The position numbers and the translations under genes are program-made. DNA of 64,000 nt from Uliginosibacterium aquaticum. GTDB taxonomy: Bacteria > Pseudomonadota > Gammaproteobacteria > Burkholderiales > Rhodocyclaceae. Each line of letters starts with the position of its first letter. Within the stretch, counting starts at the first letter, position 1. The notes beneath the pieces were generated by a model that worked only from the letters and a program-made list of their open reading frames with translations, did no database searches and was not told where the DNA came from. Shown here one piece after another: positions 36,231 to 45,609 of the stretch. Location: contig NZ_JABCSC020000007.1 of the NCBI RefSeq assembly GCF_012972705.2, forward strand, positions 30,006 through 94,005. Reading direction: 5' to 3'.

Positions 36231-36258
36231 GTAGAGGCGCGGCCGACTGCGCCTCTAC
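36231..36258. terminator. Hairpin between convergent genes
   Basis: GTAGAGGCGC (36231-36240) pairs perfectly with GCGCCTCTAC (36249-36258) around an 8-base loop. There is no T-run, so it may be a REP-like element rather than a classical terminator. Confidence 0.5.
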
Positions 36259-36274
36259 GCGGCTCGCTGAATGC

Positions 36275-37180
36275 TCAGCTTGAAGGGTCTGGGAACAGCG
36301 GCATACGCTTGGGTGGCTTCGGCACCGGCCAACCACTGCGCGCGGCCCAGGACGCGATGTTCGGGATAAAACCGGGAAAGTCACCGCCGGGGCAGTCGTG
36401 CAGACAGAACCAGCTCTTGCCATGACGTCCGATTACCGGTTTGGCGGGCAAATCAAAACGCCCCCAACCGATCACCGGCCGGATCGTCGCCAGGATTCGT
36501 TGCGGATAGCGCCCCTTGCGATCCGGCTTGGCACTGCGATCATCTTCGAGCTCGTAGGAAGTGACATCGATATAGGGCAGCTTGCGGTTCTCCAGGTAAG
36601 CGCGCCATTCTCGACAACCGAAGCCTCCCAGCACAGAGCTGGGCCGAAAATTCGGGCGATAACGTTGCTCATCCTCCTTCGTGCACAACGCGGGCAGCGT
36701 ACCACTCCCCTCCCCCAAGGAAGCTGTCTGCCACTGCCCTAAGCCGAACACAAAGTCCTGCGTGCCATTGCCGGTAGCCAGTACCAGTTCATCATCCTGA
36801 GCCAGATGCCCAAACAAGGGAGCCCTGCTGGAGTGGCGAGAGACCAGTTCGCCGGAACGGTTGAATTCGAGCAGCAGGGAGGCAAAAACTTCCTCCCGCT
36901 CAAGAAACGCGTTCTCTACGACGTAGGTACGCACCCCTTGCGCAACAGCCTCAATCTCCTGCTCTTGACCAGGCCTCGCTTCAGAGAGCTTTTTCTTGCC
37001 ACGCGTTGCGCGGATATCAAAGAAATACGGCGCATCCAGTTTCAGGATGTAACGCAAAGCCCAGGGCTGCTCCTGCCACAGCGGCATCGGTTCCGCAGAA
37101 AGAAGCGCATCAATCGCCCCTGCCCGAGCAGACACCAGACAACACAACAGCATCACCAGACGCAAAGTCAAACCAGACAT
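36275..37180 (-). CDS. Exported protein of unknown function
   Basis: A 301-residue protein, read from ATG 37180, with a signal peptide (SGLTLRLVMLLCCLVSARAGA). The mature part contains YFFDIRATRGKKKLSEA, an FGLGQWQTASLGEG block, four or more cysteines (CTKED, GFGCREW, FCLHDCPGG) suited to disulfides, and a Pro/Lys-rich tail. I do not recognise the family. A 19-residue longer frame from 37237 is possible but would bury the signal. It is 107 bases downstream of the lipoprotein gene on the same strand, so the two may be co-transcribed. Confidence 0.62.
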   Translation of the reverse strand: MSGLTLRLVMLLCCLVSARAGAIDALLSAEPMPLWQEQPWALRYILKLDAPYFFDIRATRGKKKLSEARPGQEQEIEAVAQGVRTYVVENAFLEREEVFASLLLEFNRSGELVSRHSSRAPLFGHLAQDDELVLATGNGTQDFVFGLGQWQTASLGEGSGTLPALCTKEDEQRYRPNFRPSSVLGGFGCREWRAYLENRKLPYIDVTSYELEDDRSAKPDRKGRYPQRILATIRPVIGWGRFDLPAKPVIGRHGKSWFCLHDCPGGDFPGFIPNIASWAARSGWPVPKPPKRMPLFPDPSS

Positions 37181-37287
37181 GAATACAGATCCTGCAGAAG
37201 CCCCGCGTACGGGGTTAGAAGCCATGCCCGCCAGCACCGGCTCACGTGAAGGGCCGATCCGGGGCGCTCAACACCCAGCCGCTCGAT

Positions 37288-37905
37288 TCAAACGCCACCC
37301 GTCACGAGGATGCCCTGCAGTTTCATCTCGGTGAGCAACTTCTCCGACATGGCGCGCACGATGCTCAGCCGCTCACTGCGCGTATAGCCTCCCAGCACGG
37401 CATTCCTGCTGCGATAAGGATCCTTGAATGTGTATTGCCACACTTGGCGCCCGCTCCCCTCATGCACCAGCACCGCCCGCACATCCACCTCCTGCCCCTG
37501 CAGACTGCTGCGGGTCGGCCAGATCACCAGGGAATAATTACGCTGATCCTTGCGCAACTCGTCCCAACGGTAATTCGCTCCCGCGATGTAACTGAAGGCC
37601 TGCACGTTCTGCTGGCGAAAAACCGGCTCAATGTTCTCGCGCAAATCCACCGCAAAACCATAAACCATCTGCTGGGTTTCAGAAGCCGCACTTTCGTCGT
37701 ACGGAATCGGTTTGCGCGGATCCGGCATCACCTGCATGGCCACGCCCTTCTCGGGAATTTTCACCGGATCGGTGGCCACAAAAATATTCACGCCCATGAA
37801 GCGTTCGGGTAGCTGGACTTGTTGCTCCTCGGGCTTATTGCCTGAAGACACTGCGCAGGCATTCAAGCCGAGGGCAAACAAATACAGAACGAATCTAGTC
37901 TTCAC
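37288..37905 (-). CDS. Putative lipoprotein of unknown function
   Basis: A 205-residue protein whose N terminus KTRFVLYLFALGLNAC carries a lipobox (LNAC), so it is probably an outer-membrane or periplasmic lipoprotein. It has VNIFVATDPVKIPEKG, RQQNVQAFSYI, YSLVIWPTRSSLQGQEVDVRAVLVHE and a C-terminal helix with AMSEKLLTEMKLQG. The alternation of strands and a final helix resembles small lipoproteins of the LptE/LPP20 size class, but I do not assign it. It lies 106 bases from the MITE-like repeat. Confidence 0.62.
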   Translation of the reverse strand: MKTRFVLYLFALGLNACAVSSGNKPEEQQVQLPERFMGVNIFVATDPVKIPEKGVAMQVMPDPRKPIPYDESAASETQQMVYGFAVDLRENIEPVFRQQNVQAFSYIAGANYRWDELRKDQRNYSLVIWPTRSSLQGQEVDVRAVLVHEGSGRQVWQYTFKDPYRSRNAVLGGYTRSERLSIVRAMSEKLLTEMKLQGILVTGGV

Positions 37906-38010
37906 TTCAAACTCCCTGTCCTAGAAATACTCAGCGTGGCACGCTGAACCATCAACCAGTAATCACTCCTGCGCAACATCCCACTGCCAGATCGTCGCAA
38001 CGGAGAAAAA

Positions 38011-38138
38011 GTCAGGTCTTGTTTTTCAACATCCCTCTTCTTGACGTATGGCCCGTCTGGTCCGACTTCGGACTGCACTACGCCACCATCAGCCGGATCA
38101 TTTCTGATAATGAAAAATGTTGTAATACAAGACCTGAC
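38011..38138. repeat. MITE-like element with inverted terminal repeats
   Basis: GTCAGGTCTTG at 38011-38021 is inverted as CAAGACCTGAC at 38128-38138. Extended, the two ends agree at 20 of 22 positions (GTCAGGTCTTG, five bases, CAACAT). The 128-base element has no coding capacity of its own. A third copy of the 11-mer lies at 63904-63914 on the far side of the T6SS locus. Such elements are moved in trans by a transposase; none is present here. Confidence 0.62.
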
Positions 38139-38187
38139 CTCGCCCCCTTTGTTCGACGATTGCAGTATCGGCATATTGTGAAAAAGC

Positions 38188-39168
38188 CTACCGGGCAGGA
38201 AGCGGGATAGGACTAGGCTGGTTTTTAAAATACGGAGGCAGCGGACCTTCGAAAACAACGCCAAGATTCTCCTTACAAAACCTCTCGGCAGAAGCATAAT
38301 CCTCTTGTGAATGAATGGAATTCGGATGAACAACCCGTTGGCCGAGATAGTTGTAATACAAGGCCTCAAGTGCATCCATACGAACAGATCTAATGTTTAC
38401 GCCGCCAATATTCACTGTTAATGGCGTACGCAAATAGGTGGCAACAGTTTGAAGACTGCGCCGTGTCCCAATCCAACCAAGAAACTTCAACGCCTCAGCA
38501 AGAGCCTTTCCATCAGAATTATCTGCCGCCACCTTGGCCAAACCAATAAATTCATCTTCCAATCTGGAGCTCCCCAAAGCAGCTTGAGCGATTTTTACTT
38601 CAGTCTCAACTTCAGGATCAGACTTGCTCGCCAACTCATCAACCACCACCTTGGCCTGATAAGGCTTAGCCTTAGCAACCAACAACCAAATCTCAGATTT
38701 AGAGGATTTTTTTAATGCCTCAACATAAACATCGCCATATGCTTTAAGCGCATCATGCGTACTATTCATACGCAACTCTCTAGCCACATCGGTGGTAGCC
38801 GAATCTTTTTTAGAAAATCCTGCCAAAGAAATTGCTTTTACAATAGACGGATCTCGTAGCACAAAATCTTTTGGGTAATCCTTGTTTGCCATAAAGCCAA
38901 TTTCGACCAAAAGGCCGACTATTTTTTCACGAACATCTGAATTCCCAAAAGATAACTCCTTTGTCAAAACAGCTAGCGCGCGCTTGTCAATCACACAATC
39001 AACAACCAACCCTTTGATTGGTCTGGAAAAATCCTCTCCCCTACGAAACATTTCGATATATTCATCAGCAATTTTCGACACTTCCCCTCCTTCATCCTCA
39101 GCATACGAATACCCTGAAGACATAAATACAGCCAACAAAAAAGGTAGCAACAAAAACCCGACTTTCAT
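38188..39168 (-). CDS. Exported helical-repeat protein, candidate T6SS immunity protein
   Basis: A 326-residue protein with signal peptide KVGFLLLPFLLAVFMSSGYSY. The mature part is built of Ala/Leu-rich helical pairs, such as LAVLTKELSFGNSDVREKIVGLL, QAALGSSRLEDEFIGLAKVAAD and ALAEALKFLGWIGTRRSL, reminiscent of HEAT/ARM repeats. The gene is clearly lower in GC than its neighbours, as is the one upstream. It begins 22 bases after the zincin-motif gene that overlaps vgrG1. A periplasmic protector against that toxin fits position and location (inference). No family match is claimed. Confidence 0.6.
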   Translation of the reverse strand: MKVGFLLLPFLLAVFMSSGYSYAEDEGGEVSKIADEYIEMFRRGEDFSRPIKGLVVDCVIDKRALAVLTKELSFGNSDVREKIVGLLVEIGFMANKDYPKDFVLRDPSIVKAISLAGFSKKDSATTDVARELRMNSTHDALKAYGDVYVEALKKSSKSEIWLLVAKAKPYQAKVVVDELASKSDPEVETEVKIAQAALGSSRLEDEFIGLAKVAADNSDGKALAEALKFLGWIGTRRSLQTVATYLRTPLTVNIGGVNIRSVRMDALEALYYNYLGQRVVHPNSIHSQEDYASAERFCKENLGVVFEGPLPPYFKNQPSPIPLPAR

Positions 39169-39190
39169 TTAATTTATCTTTTCAAAACAA

Positions 39191-40702
39191 TCAAGACCGC
39201 AAAACCAAATCCCATTGATTTTCAGTCAGCAGCCCATTGGGGTTGTTGTAATTTAAAACACGAGGACAGAACCTTAGTCGATAATCAACATTACCTTGAT
39301 CGTAATGCATGACGTTTGTTGAATCAACAACATCCGAAAGCCCTAACGCAGCATGCCCAATTTCGTGCACCACCGTCCACTTGGCAATATCCAACGAAGT
39401 ATTTCCTTCGCAAATAATAATAGGATCTGTCGACCAGCCTGCAGCAGGAAACTCCAAAGGTTCACCAGGTGAATGATCGTAAACCAAGGGAGTCTTCAGC
39501 GACGCAACATTCCCATTCCCACTCATCACAGTTACCATTTCTTGCGAACTTCCGCGCCCCAAAGGCATGCTGTGATTCGGAAAAGAAAAAACCCCCTGCC
39601 CTCTCACCTTAACCACCACATCACCAGCCTTCGCAGCTTGATCCAGGTAATAATATGACTTCAGATTACGAACAACAATCACCCTAAATCTACCGTTCGC
39701 CACAAATGCTCTATCAATCGCCTGAAATTCCGCTCCGCCGCTATTGTTTATATCAAAACTCAAAGCCCCATCCAAATCCAGATCAAAATGCACGTCAAGG
39801 GGAGAACCATTCCCATAGTTTTGTATGTCATATTTAACAACAGCATCTTTCATTTTTTGATTTGCAGGGCCTGTATGTGCAGCATAGTCTGCAGAAGCAA
39901 ATTTCAAAGAAGTCGCCAGCGACAAACTGTCAAAAATTTTTGCCACAACAATATTTGCATTTTTCTTTGCGTATACATTCACAAACAACTCTGCAAACAC
40001 TTCACGGCACGGACACTTATAAAAAACCTGCAAGACGGTTTGCTTCTTTTTGCCTATTCCTGCATCTAATTGCAAATCAAAGTCTGAAGAAGCCTGAGGT
40101 GGTTGGACGCTACAAATAGAGGAGGATTTGCAAGCAAATTCAAAGTCTGAACCAATCGCCCCCCCCTCGATACAAACCTTTACAAATGAACTTTTTTCAC
40201 TCTCGATGCTAACGTGATCATCGCTGCTATCGAGAGAGGTGTCGTAATCATCGTAACCGTAGTTCTGGCTTGGCGACGCCAATAATTTCACCCTTGCGAC
40301 CGTTACCGCTACCGTTTTGGTAGAGACAGAGCCATCTGCCCCCGTTCGAGTTACGGTAATAACTTCAGCGTCTCGTCCTAAACTGGGAGTATCCAATGCT
40401 TCGATTCTCACCCTTCCACCGCTGACACTGGTTGGAGTGGTTATTCTTATCTTGTTGCTCTTGGTCGACCAAGCATAGGAGCTTTCTTTTGCATAACACA
40501 CATTCTCGGGCAGATCTTCAGCGTACATGGTGACGCTTTTGTTTAAGTTGATTATTTTGCACCGAGCCACCAGGATGAAGTCCTTCGACTTCGTTCCCGG
40601 AAGGACTGCATCTGCACGTTTTTTGTTAGCAACGGGGGTTTGCTTTGAAAAAGCAAGATCCAGCCACTGATCTTTCCGAGAGATAAAGCTGTTATCGGCC
40701 AT
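39191..40702 (-). CDS. Candidate T6SS effector with zincin metallopeptidase motif
   Basis: A 503-residue protein of low GC, with its ATG inside the last codons of vgrG1 (11-base overlap). It lacks a signal peptide. The C-terminal domain carries HEIGHAALGLSD (His446, Glu447, His450, then Asp457) and NVMHYD 19 residues on, the order of a metzincin zinc site and Met-turn, though with one extra residue before the Gly. The rest is beta-rich, with SVSGGRVRIEALD and TVTRTGADGS resembling Ig-like surface domains, and Cys-rich stretches around SSICSVQPP. Coupling to vgrG1 argues for a secreted cargo. The target is unknown. Confidence 0.66.
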   Translation of the reverse strand: MADNSFISRKDQWLDLAFSKQTPVANKKRADAVLPGTKSKDFILVARCKIINLNKSVTMYAEDLPENVCYAKESSYAWSTKSNKIRITTPTSVSGGRVRIEALDTPSLGRDAEVITVTRTGADGSVSTKTVAVTVARVKLLASPSQNYGYDDYDTSLDSSDDHVSIESEKSSFVKVCIEGGAIGSDFEFACKSSSICSVQPPQASSDFDLQLDAGIGKKKQTVLQVFYKCPCREVFAELFVNVYAKKNANIVVAKIFDSLSLATSLKFASADYAAHTGPANQKMKDAVVKYDIQNYGNGSPLDVHFDLDLDGALSFDINNSGGAEFQAIDRAFVANGRFRVIVVRNLKSYYYLDQAAKAGDVVVKVRGQGVFSFPNHSMPLGRGSSQEMVTVMSGNGNVASLKTPLVYDHSPGEPLEFPAAGWSTDPIIICEGNTSLDIAKWTVVHEIGHAALGLSDVVDSTNVMHYDQGNVDYRLRFCPRVLNYNNPNGLLTENQWDLVLRS

Positions 40703-43436
40703 TTCGTACTACGTCCTTCTGCACTTGAAGAATCAACTCGTTTTGGTCTGCAGACTGAATCACATGCGTCCGTCCATTTTCATCGCTAACGCCTTCTTCA
40801 AATGTGCCATCTGGAAGCTTGATTCGATAACGAATGCCTGCAAGCGGAATTCCGTCAGGATCTCTGATCACGAACCCTTCATCAAACAGCTTCATTCGTG
40901 AATCCGGCAGCTTGCCTAGGCTGGCGGGGGCGCTGCCCCCCCCCATCAACACATTCTGACTAGCCTTGACCTCGAACTTTCCCGGACACGCAAAGGTAAT
41001 GTTCGCGCCTTCGAGCGTGATCGAGCTCTGCCCCGCCTGTAGCACGATCTTGCTGTTGGCCAGCACGTGAATCTCGTCGTTGCTGCTGGTGACGATGACG
41101 TTCTGATCAGCCAGCACTTCAAGCGGGCCGTCGTGGGACTGGAGGCTGAGCGGGCTGTTAGCGGCGATCGCCTTGATGCCGCCGGCGTGGGTGTAGAGGC
41201 TGGTGGCGTCGCCCGAAACGAAACTGGCGGTATGTTGGGCCGTTAGCTGGGTATCACCCTGTACCGTTGCCGAGAGATGCTCTCCTGCAAACAGCGTACT
41301 GCTCTGCGGCGTGGTGAAGGCGATGCTGGCCGGCGCTTCCATCAGCAAGGCCGGCCCCTCAAAGGACTTGAGCTCGCGATCCGGGAGTGCGTTGCCGTCC
41401 GGCGGCGGGGCCTCTGGATAAATGCTCTGGCGGAAGGCTTCGATTTTCTGGGCCTGGGCCAGCGCATCGGCTTCGGACTGGGTCGCGGCATCCGAGAGAC
41501 GCTGGGCGGTGTCATTCGCGGCCTTGAGCTGGCTGGCGGCTTCCTTAGTGTCCAGCTGGATTGATCCTGCGTTCTGAAGCGCCGTAGCGGAGATCAGCAT
41601 GCCTTTGGCGGCACGCTGGATCTGCCAGCCGTCTGTGCGCAGCTCGAAGCCTTGCCCGCGCCCGGCACCACGCTGACTGCCGCTCGGGCTGTGATGGATC
41701 AGGTGCCCCAGATTGAGCTGACTGGCAAAGGCACTGCTGGCGAGGCGGGTGCGTAGTTGCCCGGTGGCGTCATCAATCTGCCACTGGCTCCAGCCATTGC
41801 CATCCAGCGTCGGAGCGTGAATGCCCGCCACCACGCCAGAGTGATTGGCCGCCTCACCGGCAGGCCACGGCACTTCGTCCTGCCCGTTATGCAAGGCGGC
41901 AACGATGACCGGACGATCAATATCGCCCTCATGGAAATCCACCAGCACTTCGCTGCCGATTCGCGGCGTGAAGTGGCTGCCCCAGTTGGCGCCGGCAAGC
42001 GCTTCGGCCACTCGTACCCAGGTGCCATTGCCCAGCTCACCCGTGGCGCGCTCGGTGTCGTGCGCGAGGCCCCCCGGGTTGGGCTGCTGACCACGCTGCC
42101 AATGAAACTGGATGCGAACCCGCCCATCCCGCTCGCTGCTGGTCGCAGAGGCGTGCGCGTTCTGGGTGCCGACAACGAGTGCGGTCTGCAGACCCGGCAC
42201 GGCAGGCTTGGGAAGGGGGCGCGGCACAAGGGGAAGCGAGAGAGGAACGCTGACCGCCCGATTGCGATAGATACCGCGTTCGATGCGCGCTTGCGCACCC
42301 GCAGCACGGGCTTCACTGTCAAGGTTGTTGCTGGCTTCGTGCTCGACGATCAGCACGCGCTGCCGCGCTGCCTCGCCGTGTATGGATGGATGCTGCGTGA
42401 GGGTGAAGCAGCTGCCTGCCTCCAGCTGGCGAACGCTGCCGGCGCTGCGATGTGCTCCGCCACTGAGTGCCATGAAAGCCGTATGCAGACGCACGCTGCG
42501 CTCGGCCGCCGCCTGATCGCGGAAACGATAGGCGCCCGAACCGTCATAGTCTTCCAGACGAGGCAAATCCCCTGCCCCGCCCTGTGCAGAAAAGTCAGCG
42601 TCGCTGCTCGCTGCGGGAGCAAGCAATTGCCGGTAATCCCAGCTGGCCAGTGTCGCGGCATTGCTGCCGAGGCTGCGCGCGCTCTGCCAGGTCTGAATGC
42701 TGTCGCTGGCTTCGGTCGCGTTGTTGCGATGAAAGCGCACAAGCGGCTGACGACTCTCGGGAGCCTCGCTGCTGCCATCGACGATGATGAGTTTGTGGCG
42801 GGTATGCGCCAGCTCGCCAGAAGCGGCTTCATCCTGCTGATGCTCGAAATAGAAGGACAATCCTTCACTGGCAAACAGGCGCGCCAGGAAAGCCTGATCC
42901 GTTTCGCGGTATTGAGCGCACAGGCTGCGCAGCGGCAAGGCTTCGCTGAGACGGAATTCGAAGGCTCCGGCCGGGTAGTCGGCGAAAACTTCGCGCGCAA
43001 TGTCTTCAACACTTTTATCCTGGAAGATCCGGCTGTTGCGGCGCAGTGCCATGCAGGCCGTCCACGGCTGCAACTTCAGGGCATAGCGTGCCAGAGCACC
43101 ATCGCTCCCCAGCTGGGTAGCGGCCGTCACGAGACCATGCCAGCTTCGGGTGCTGCGCCCGTCTGCCAGCAGGACACGCAAGGTGAGCTCTTCGCCGATC
43201 AGGGCTTTAAGCTCCAGATGCGCCGAGCTCGCCAGGCACTGGATTTCGAACTGAAAATCCTCCGACACCGCCTCGCGCCCGCGCATCTGTTCAACCAGCA
43301 GGGCGGCCTCCGGCAGCGGGCAAACCAGCGTCAGCAGACGTGCATGCTGGGAGAGGGATTTGAGAAAATCCTCGCGGCTGGGCAGCATGCCACCCAGACT
43401 GGCAAAGAGACTCGTACTGGCAGAAGAGATATCCAT
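40692..43436 (-). CDS. vgrG: T6SS spike protein VgrG (first copy)
   Basis: A 914-residue TssI. The N-terminal gp27-like half shows SVEDIAREVF and YRETDQAFLARLFASEGLSF. The gp5 OB region reads RVRIQFHWQRG, then WVRVAEALAGANWGSHFTPR and GSEVLVDFHEGDIDRPVIVA. A long DUF2345 needle follows, with SITLEGANITFACPGKFEVKAS. The C terminus ends in a transthyretin-like adaptor (VIRDPDGIPLAGIRYRIKLP, GVSDENGRT), used in other VgrGs to hold cargo. The start at 43436 (MDISSASTSLFASLGG) is preferred over an upstream frame. It follows tssL and overlaps the zincin-motif gene. Confidence 0.96.
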   Translation of the reverse strand: MDISSASTSLFASLGGMLPSREDFLKSLSQHARLLTLVCPLPEAALLVEQMRGREAVSEDFQFEIQCLASSAHLELKALIGEELTLRVLLADGRSTRSWHGLVTAATQLGSDGALARYALKLQPWTACMALRRNSRIFQDKSVEDIAREVFADYPAGAFEFRLSEALPLRSLCAQYRETDQAFLARLFASEGLSFYFEHQQDEAASGELAHTRHKLIIVDGSSEAPESRQPLVRFHRNNATEASDSIQTWQSARSLGSNAATLASWDYRQLLAPAASSDADFSAQGGAGDLPRLEDYDGSGAYRFRDQAAAERSVRLHTAFMALSGGAHRSAGSVRQLEAGSCFTLTQHPSIHGEAARQRVLIVEHEASNNLDSEARAAGAQARIERGIYRNRAVSVPLSLPLVPRPLPKPAVPGLQTALVVGTQNAHASATSSERDGRVRIQFHWQRGQQPNPGGLAHDTERATGELGNGTWVRVAEALAGANWGSHFTPRIGSEVLVDFHEGDIDRPVIVAALHNGQDEVPWPAGEAANHSGVVAGIHAPTLDGNGWSQWQIDDATGQLRTRLASSAFASQLNLGHLIHHSPSGSQRGAGRGQGFELRTDGWQIQRAAKGMLISATALQNAGSIQLDTKEAASQLKAANDTAQRLSDAATQSEADALAQAQKIEAFRQSIYPEAPPPDGNALPDRELKSFEGPALLMEAPASIAFTTPQSSTLFAGEHLSATVQGDTQLTAQHTASFVSGDATSLYTHAGGIKAIAANSPLSLQSHDGPLEVLADQNVIVTSSNDEIHVLANSKIVLQAGQSSITLEGANITFACPGKFEVKASQNVLMGGGSAPASLGKLPDSRMKLFDEGFVIRDPDGIPLAGIRYRIKLPDGTFEEGVSDENGRTHVIQSADQNELILQVQKDVVRNGR

Positions 43437-43467
43437 CAGAAGCTCGGGAAAATACGACGAAGCCGAA

Positions 43468-44238
43468 TCAAGGCAGGGTGATCGTGATCCGCGCCTGACG
43501 CGGCGCGAGCTTGAACAGCTCCTGATAGGAAGCGAGTGTCTTGCCGGTCTGATGATCCAGATAGGCACGCAGGCCAATGAAGCCCAGCACTCCCATCAGG
43601 CCCATGACGCTGGCAATCACCCACACCGGCACTTCGCTACGCAGGGCATGCCGGATGCGATCCGGGATCGCCCAATGCGGCGCAAAAACAGCCCGCTTGC
43701 CCTTGTGGTGCACCACTTCATCTCCCACCCGGGCGATCAGGTAATTGATCTTCTCCGGCCCTTCAAGCAGGTACTTGCCGCGAAAGCCATGCAGCAGACA
43801 GTGGTGAAACACCTCCAACGCCTGCACACGCCGAGCCCCCTGGGCGCGCAGTTGCTCCAGCTTCTCAAAGAAGCCCTCACCGGCCAGTTGCTCACCGAAA
43901 AGTGCAAGCTGCAGCGGCTGACGCTCCCACTCGTCACGCACCGAAAAGCGTGAGCCAAGAATGGCCTCATCCACTGCGGCGCAGAAGGCGTACTTCACGT
44001 CGTAGATGTCATCCGCCGAAGCATTCTGGCGCTTCGCATTACGCTCGAACTCGTCGAGGAAACGCCGGATGCGCTCGCGAAACACTCCGGCATCCGCCGG
44101 GGCTGCGCGGTTTCGCAACATGAAAAGAAGATAGAAACCGTCGTGCATGAGGTCTGCGAGGCTGCGCGCGATACGCGGTGCTTCTGCCTTGGGCTGGGCC
44201 GGCGCATTGCCGAAGAGGGTCGGAGCAGAGAGGCTCAT
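43468..44238 (-). CDS. tssL: T6SS inner-membrane protein TssL (DotU/IcmH family)
   Basis: A 256-residue DotU-family protein of the T6SS membrane complex. The cytoplasmic helical domain shows SLADLMHDGFYLLFMLR, DVKYAFCAAVDEAILGS and REWERQ-type WERQPLQLALFGEQLAGEGFF. A single C-terminal transmembrane segment lies in VWVIASVMGLMGVLGFIGLR. No OmpA peptidoglycan-binding extension is present. Its start overlaps the tssK stop by 4 bases. Confidence 0.95.
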   Translation of the reverse strand: MSLSAPTLFGNAPAQPKAEAPRIARSLADLMHDGFYLLFMLRNRAAPADAGVFRERIRRFLDEFERNAKRQNASADDIYDVKYAFCAAVDEAILGSRFSVRDEWERQPLQLALFGEQLAGEGFFEKLEQLRAQGARRVQALEVFHHCLLHGFRGKYLLEGPEKINYLIARVGDEVVHHKGKRAVFAPHWAIPDRIRHALRSEVPVWVIASVMGLMGVLGFIGLRAYLDHQTGKTLASYQELFKLAPRQARITITLP

Positions 44239-45584
44239 TCAATCACCGCCATGAGTTCGAGTTTGAGATCCTTGAAGCCTGAGGGCACATAGATCGCGAT
44301 GCTCTGTGCCTGCAGCATGCGTTCGTAAATGGCGCCATGTGGCTCGATAGAAAAGTAGTAACTGCCGGGGCGTACCGGAATGGCCGCAGGCACCTGCGGC
44401 GCAGCCATCAGCTTGATACCGGGCATGGCCGAGAGGACCAGCTTGTCCACATCGTCCGGCGCGCCCACCTTGACGCGCAGCGGCACCGCTTCGACCAGCT
44501 CTGCCGGCGGCATGTCAGCCCCAACCGCCAGATACAGCGAAGCGTTCGCCCCCAGCTTGTCGGACTCCAGACGACCAGAGTACTGACCAGGCTTGCTCTC
44601 GGTGATGGTGATGGTCACATAGCGTGCCGAGATCACCGTATCAATCAGATCGCGAATAATGCGATCGAGCAATTGAAAGCCCGACGCAGGATCCTGGTGC
44701 TTGTAGGCAGGTAGATCAGCCAGCGAATAGGCCTTCGAAAAGGTCAGCAACTGTCCCGCCAGGCGCAGCATGCTCTGGAACAGCCGCTCCGGATGCAATT
44801 GAGGAAGATGCAGATAATGCGAAAGCTCGGCAAAGCCGGAGCTTGCGGTATGCAGCAGCCAGAAAGACGCCACATCGCCCGAGCGAAACTCGATCACATG
44901 CTTGGACGGCTCACGATGATGGCCATAAAGCGCCTCACACTTGGCCTGCAACATATCCAGCAGACGGCGCAACATGCCATTCAGGAACGGTGAGGCGAGT
45001 ACGCTGAGTGAAGGTGGCACGAAGCCGGGATCCAGTTCGAAACCCCCCGTGGCTGTACGGCGCACTTTCAGCAACGGAAACGACACGCACTGATCACGCG
45101 GCTCCGTATCAGCCAGCAGACGCACTTGCTTGCGCAGCACCGTCAGATCACCGCTCACCGCATTCGTATACAGGTCACCGGCCTCTTCATTTGCCAGCAG
45201 ATAACGAGCCGCCTGCGCCGCCCGCACACCAGCCTGAGCGTAGTTCCCTCCCTCCGGACGCAGTAAGGGCAGCGCCAGATGAAAGATCAGACCTTCCGCT
45301 GGCAGGTCAAAGTCCGCCAGGGAGCGCGGATCCGGCAATGGGTCTACATAGGGCGCATCGATCTGCTCCCCGTCCTGAGCCAGCGCCTTGATTTCCACGA
45401 GCCGCAAGGAGCCACTATCCAGCGCATCGCGATCCACACTCAAGGAGCCCACTCCCCACAAACAGGGGTGCGCCGCGTGCAAACCAGTTGCCAAACGTTG
45501 CTCGTGATACAGATCCTGGCGCTGAAAATGCTGAGGCTTCAGAAACAAGCCCTCGCCCCACATCAACTTCTGAACTTTCTTCAC
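44235..45584 (-). CDS. tssK: T6SS baseplate protein TssK
   Basis: A 449-residue TssK, which links the phage-like baseplate to the membrane complex. The N terminus VQKLMWGEGLFLKPQHFQRQDLYHE is highly characteristic, as are GLIFHLALPLL, RLLADTEPRDQCVSFPLLKV, and the C-terminal YYFSIEPHGAIYERMLQAQSIAIYVP. Length is standard. It follows tssJ by 25 bases and overlaps tssL. Confidence 0.97.
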   Translation of the reverse strand: MKKVQKLMWGEGLFLKPQHFQRQDLYHEQRLATGLHAAHPCLWGVGSLSVDRDALDSGSLRLVEIKALAQDGEQIDAPYVDPLPDPRSLADFDLPAEGLIFHLALPLLRPEGGNYAQAGVRAAQAARYLLANEEAGDLYTNAVSGDLTVLRKQVRLLADTEPRDQCVSFPLLKVRRTATGGFELDPGFVPPSLSVLASPFLNGMLRRLLDMLQAKCEALYGHHREPSKHVIEFRSGDVASFWLLHTASSGFAELSHYLHLPQLHPERLFQSMLRLAGQLLTFSKAYSLADLPAYKHQDPASGFQLLDRIIRDLIDTVISARYVTITITESKPGQYSGRLESDKLGANASLYLAVGADMPPAELVEAVPLRVKVGAPDDVDKLVLSAMPGIKLMAAPQVPAAIPVRPGSYYFSIEPHGAIYERMLQAQSIAIYVPSGFKDLKLELMAVIE

Positions 45585-45609
45585 GTCTTCGCTACCTCAC
45601 CCGCTACGC

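Noticed and set aside
36231..36258. Considered as an attenuator for the convergent hypothetical gene
   Set aside because: No T-run in either direction; kept only as a hairpin.
37902..38375. Minus-strand frame of 157 codons across the MITE-like element
   Set aside because: It overlaps the signal-peptide gene in another frame and runs through the repeat; no domain or ribosome site.
41757..43481. Plus-strand open frame of 574 codons opposite vgrG1
   Set aside because: vgrG1 is unambiguous on the other strand; the frame has no domain and is explained by codon bias.
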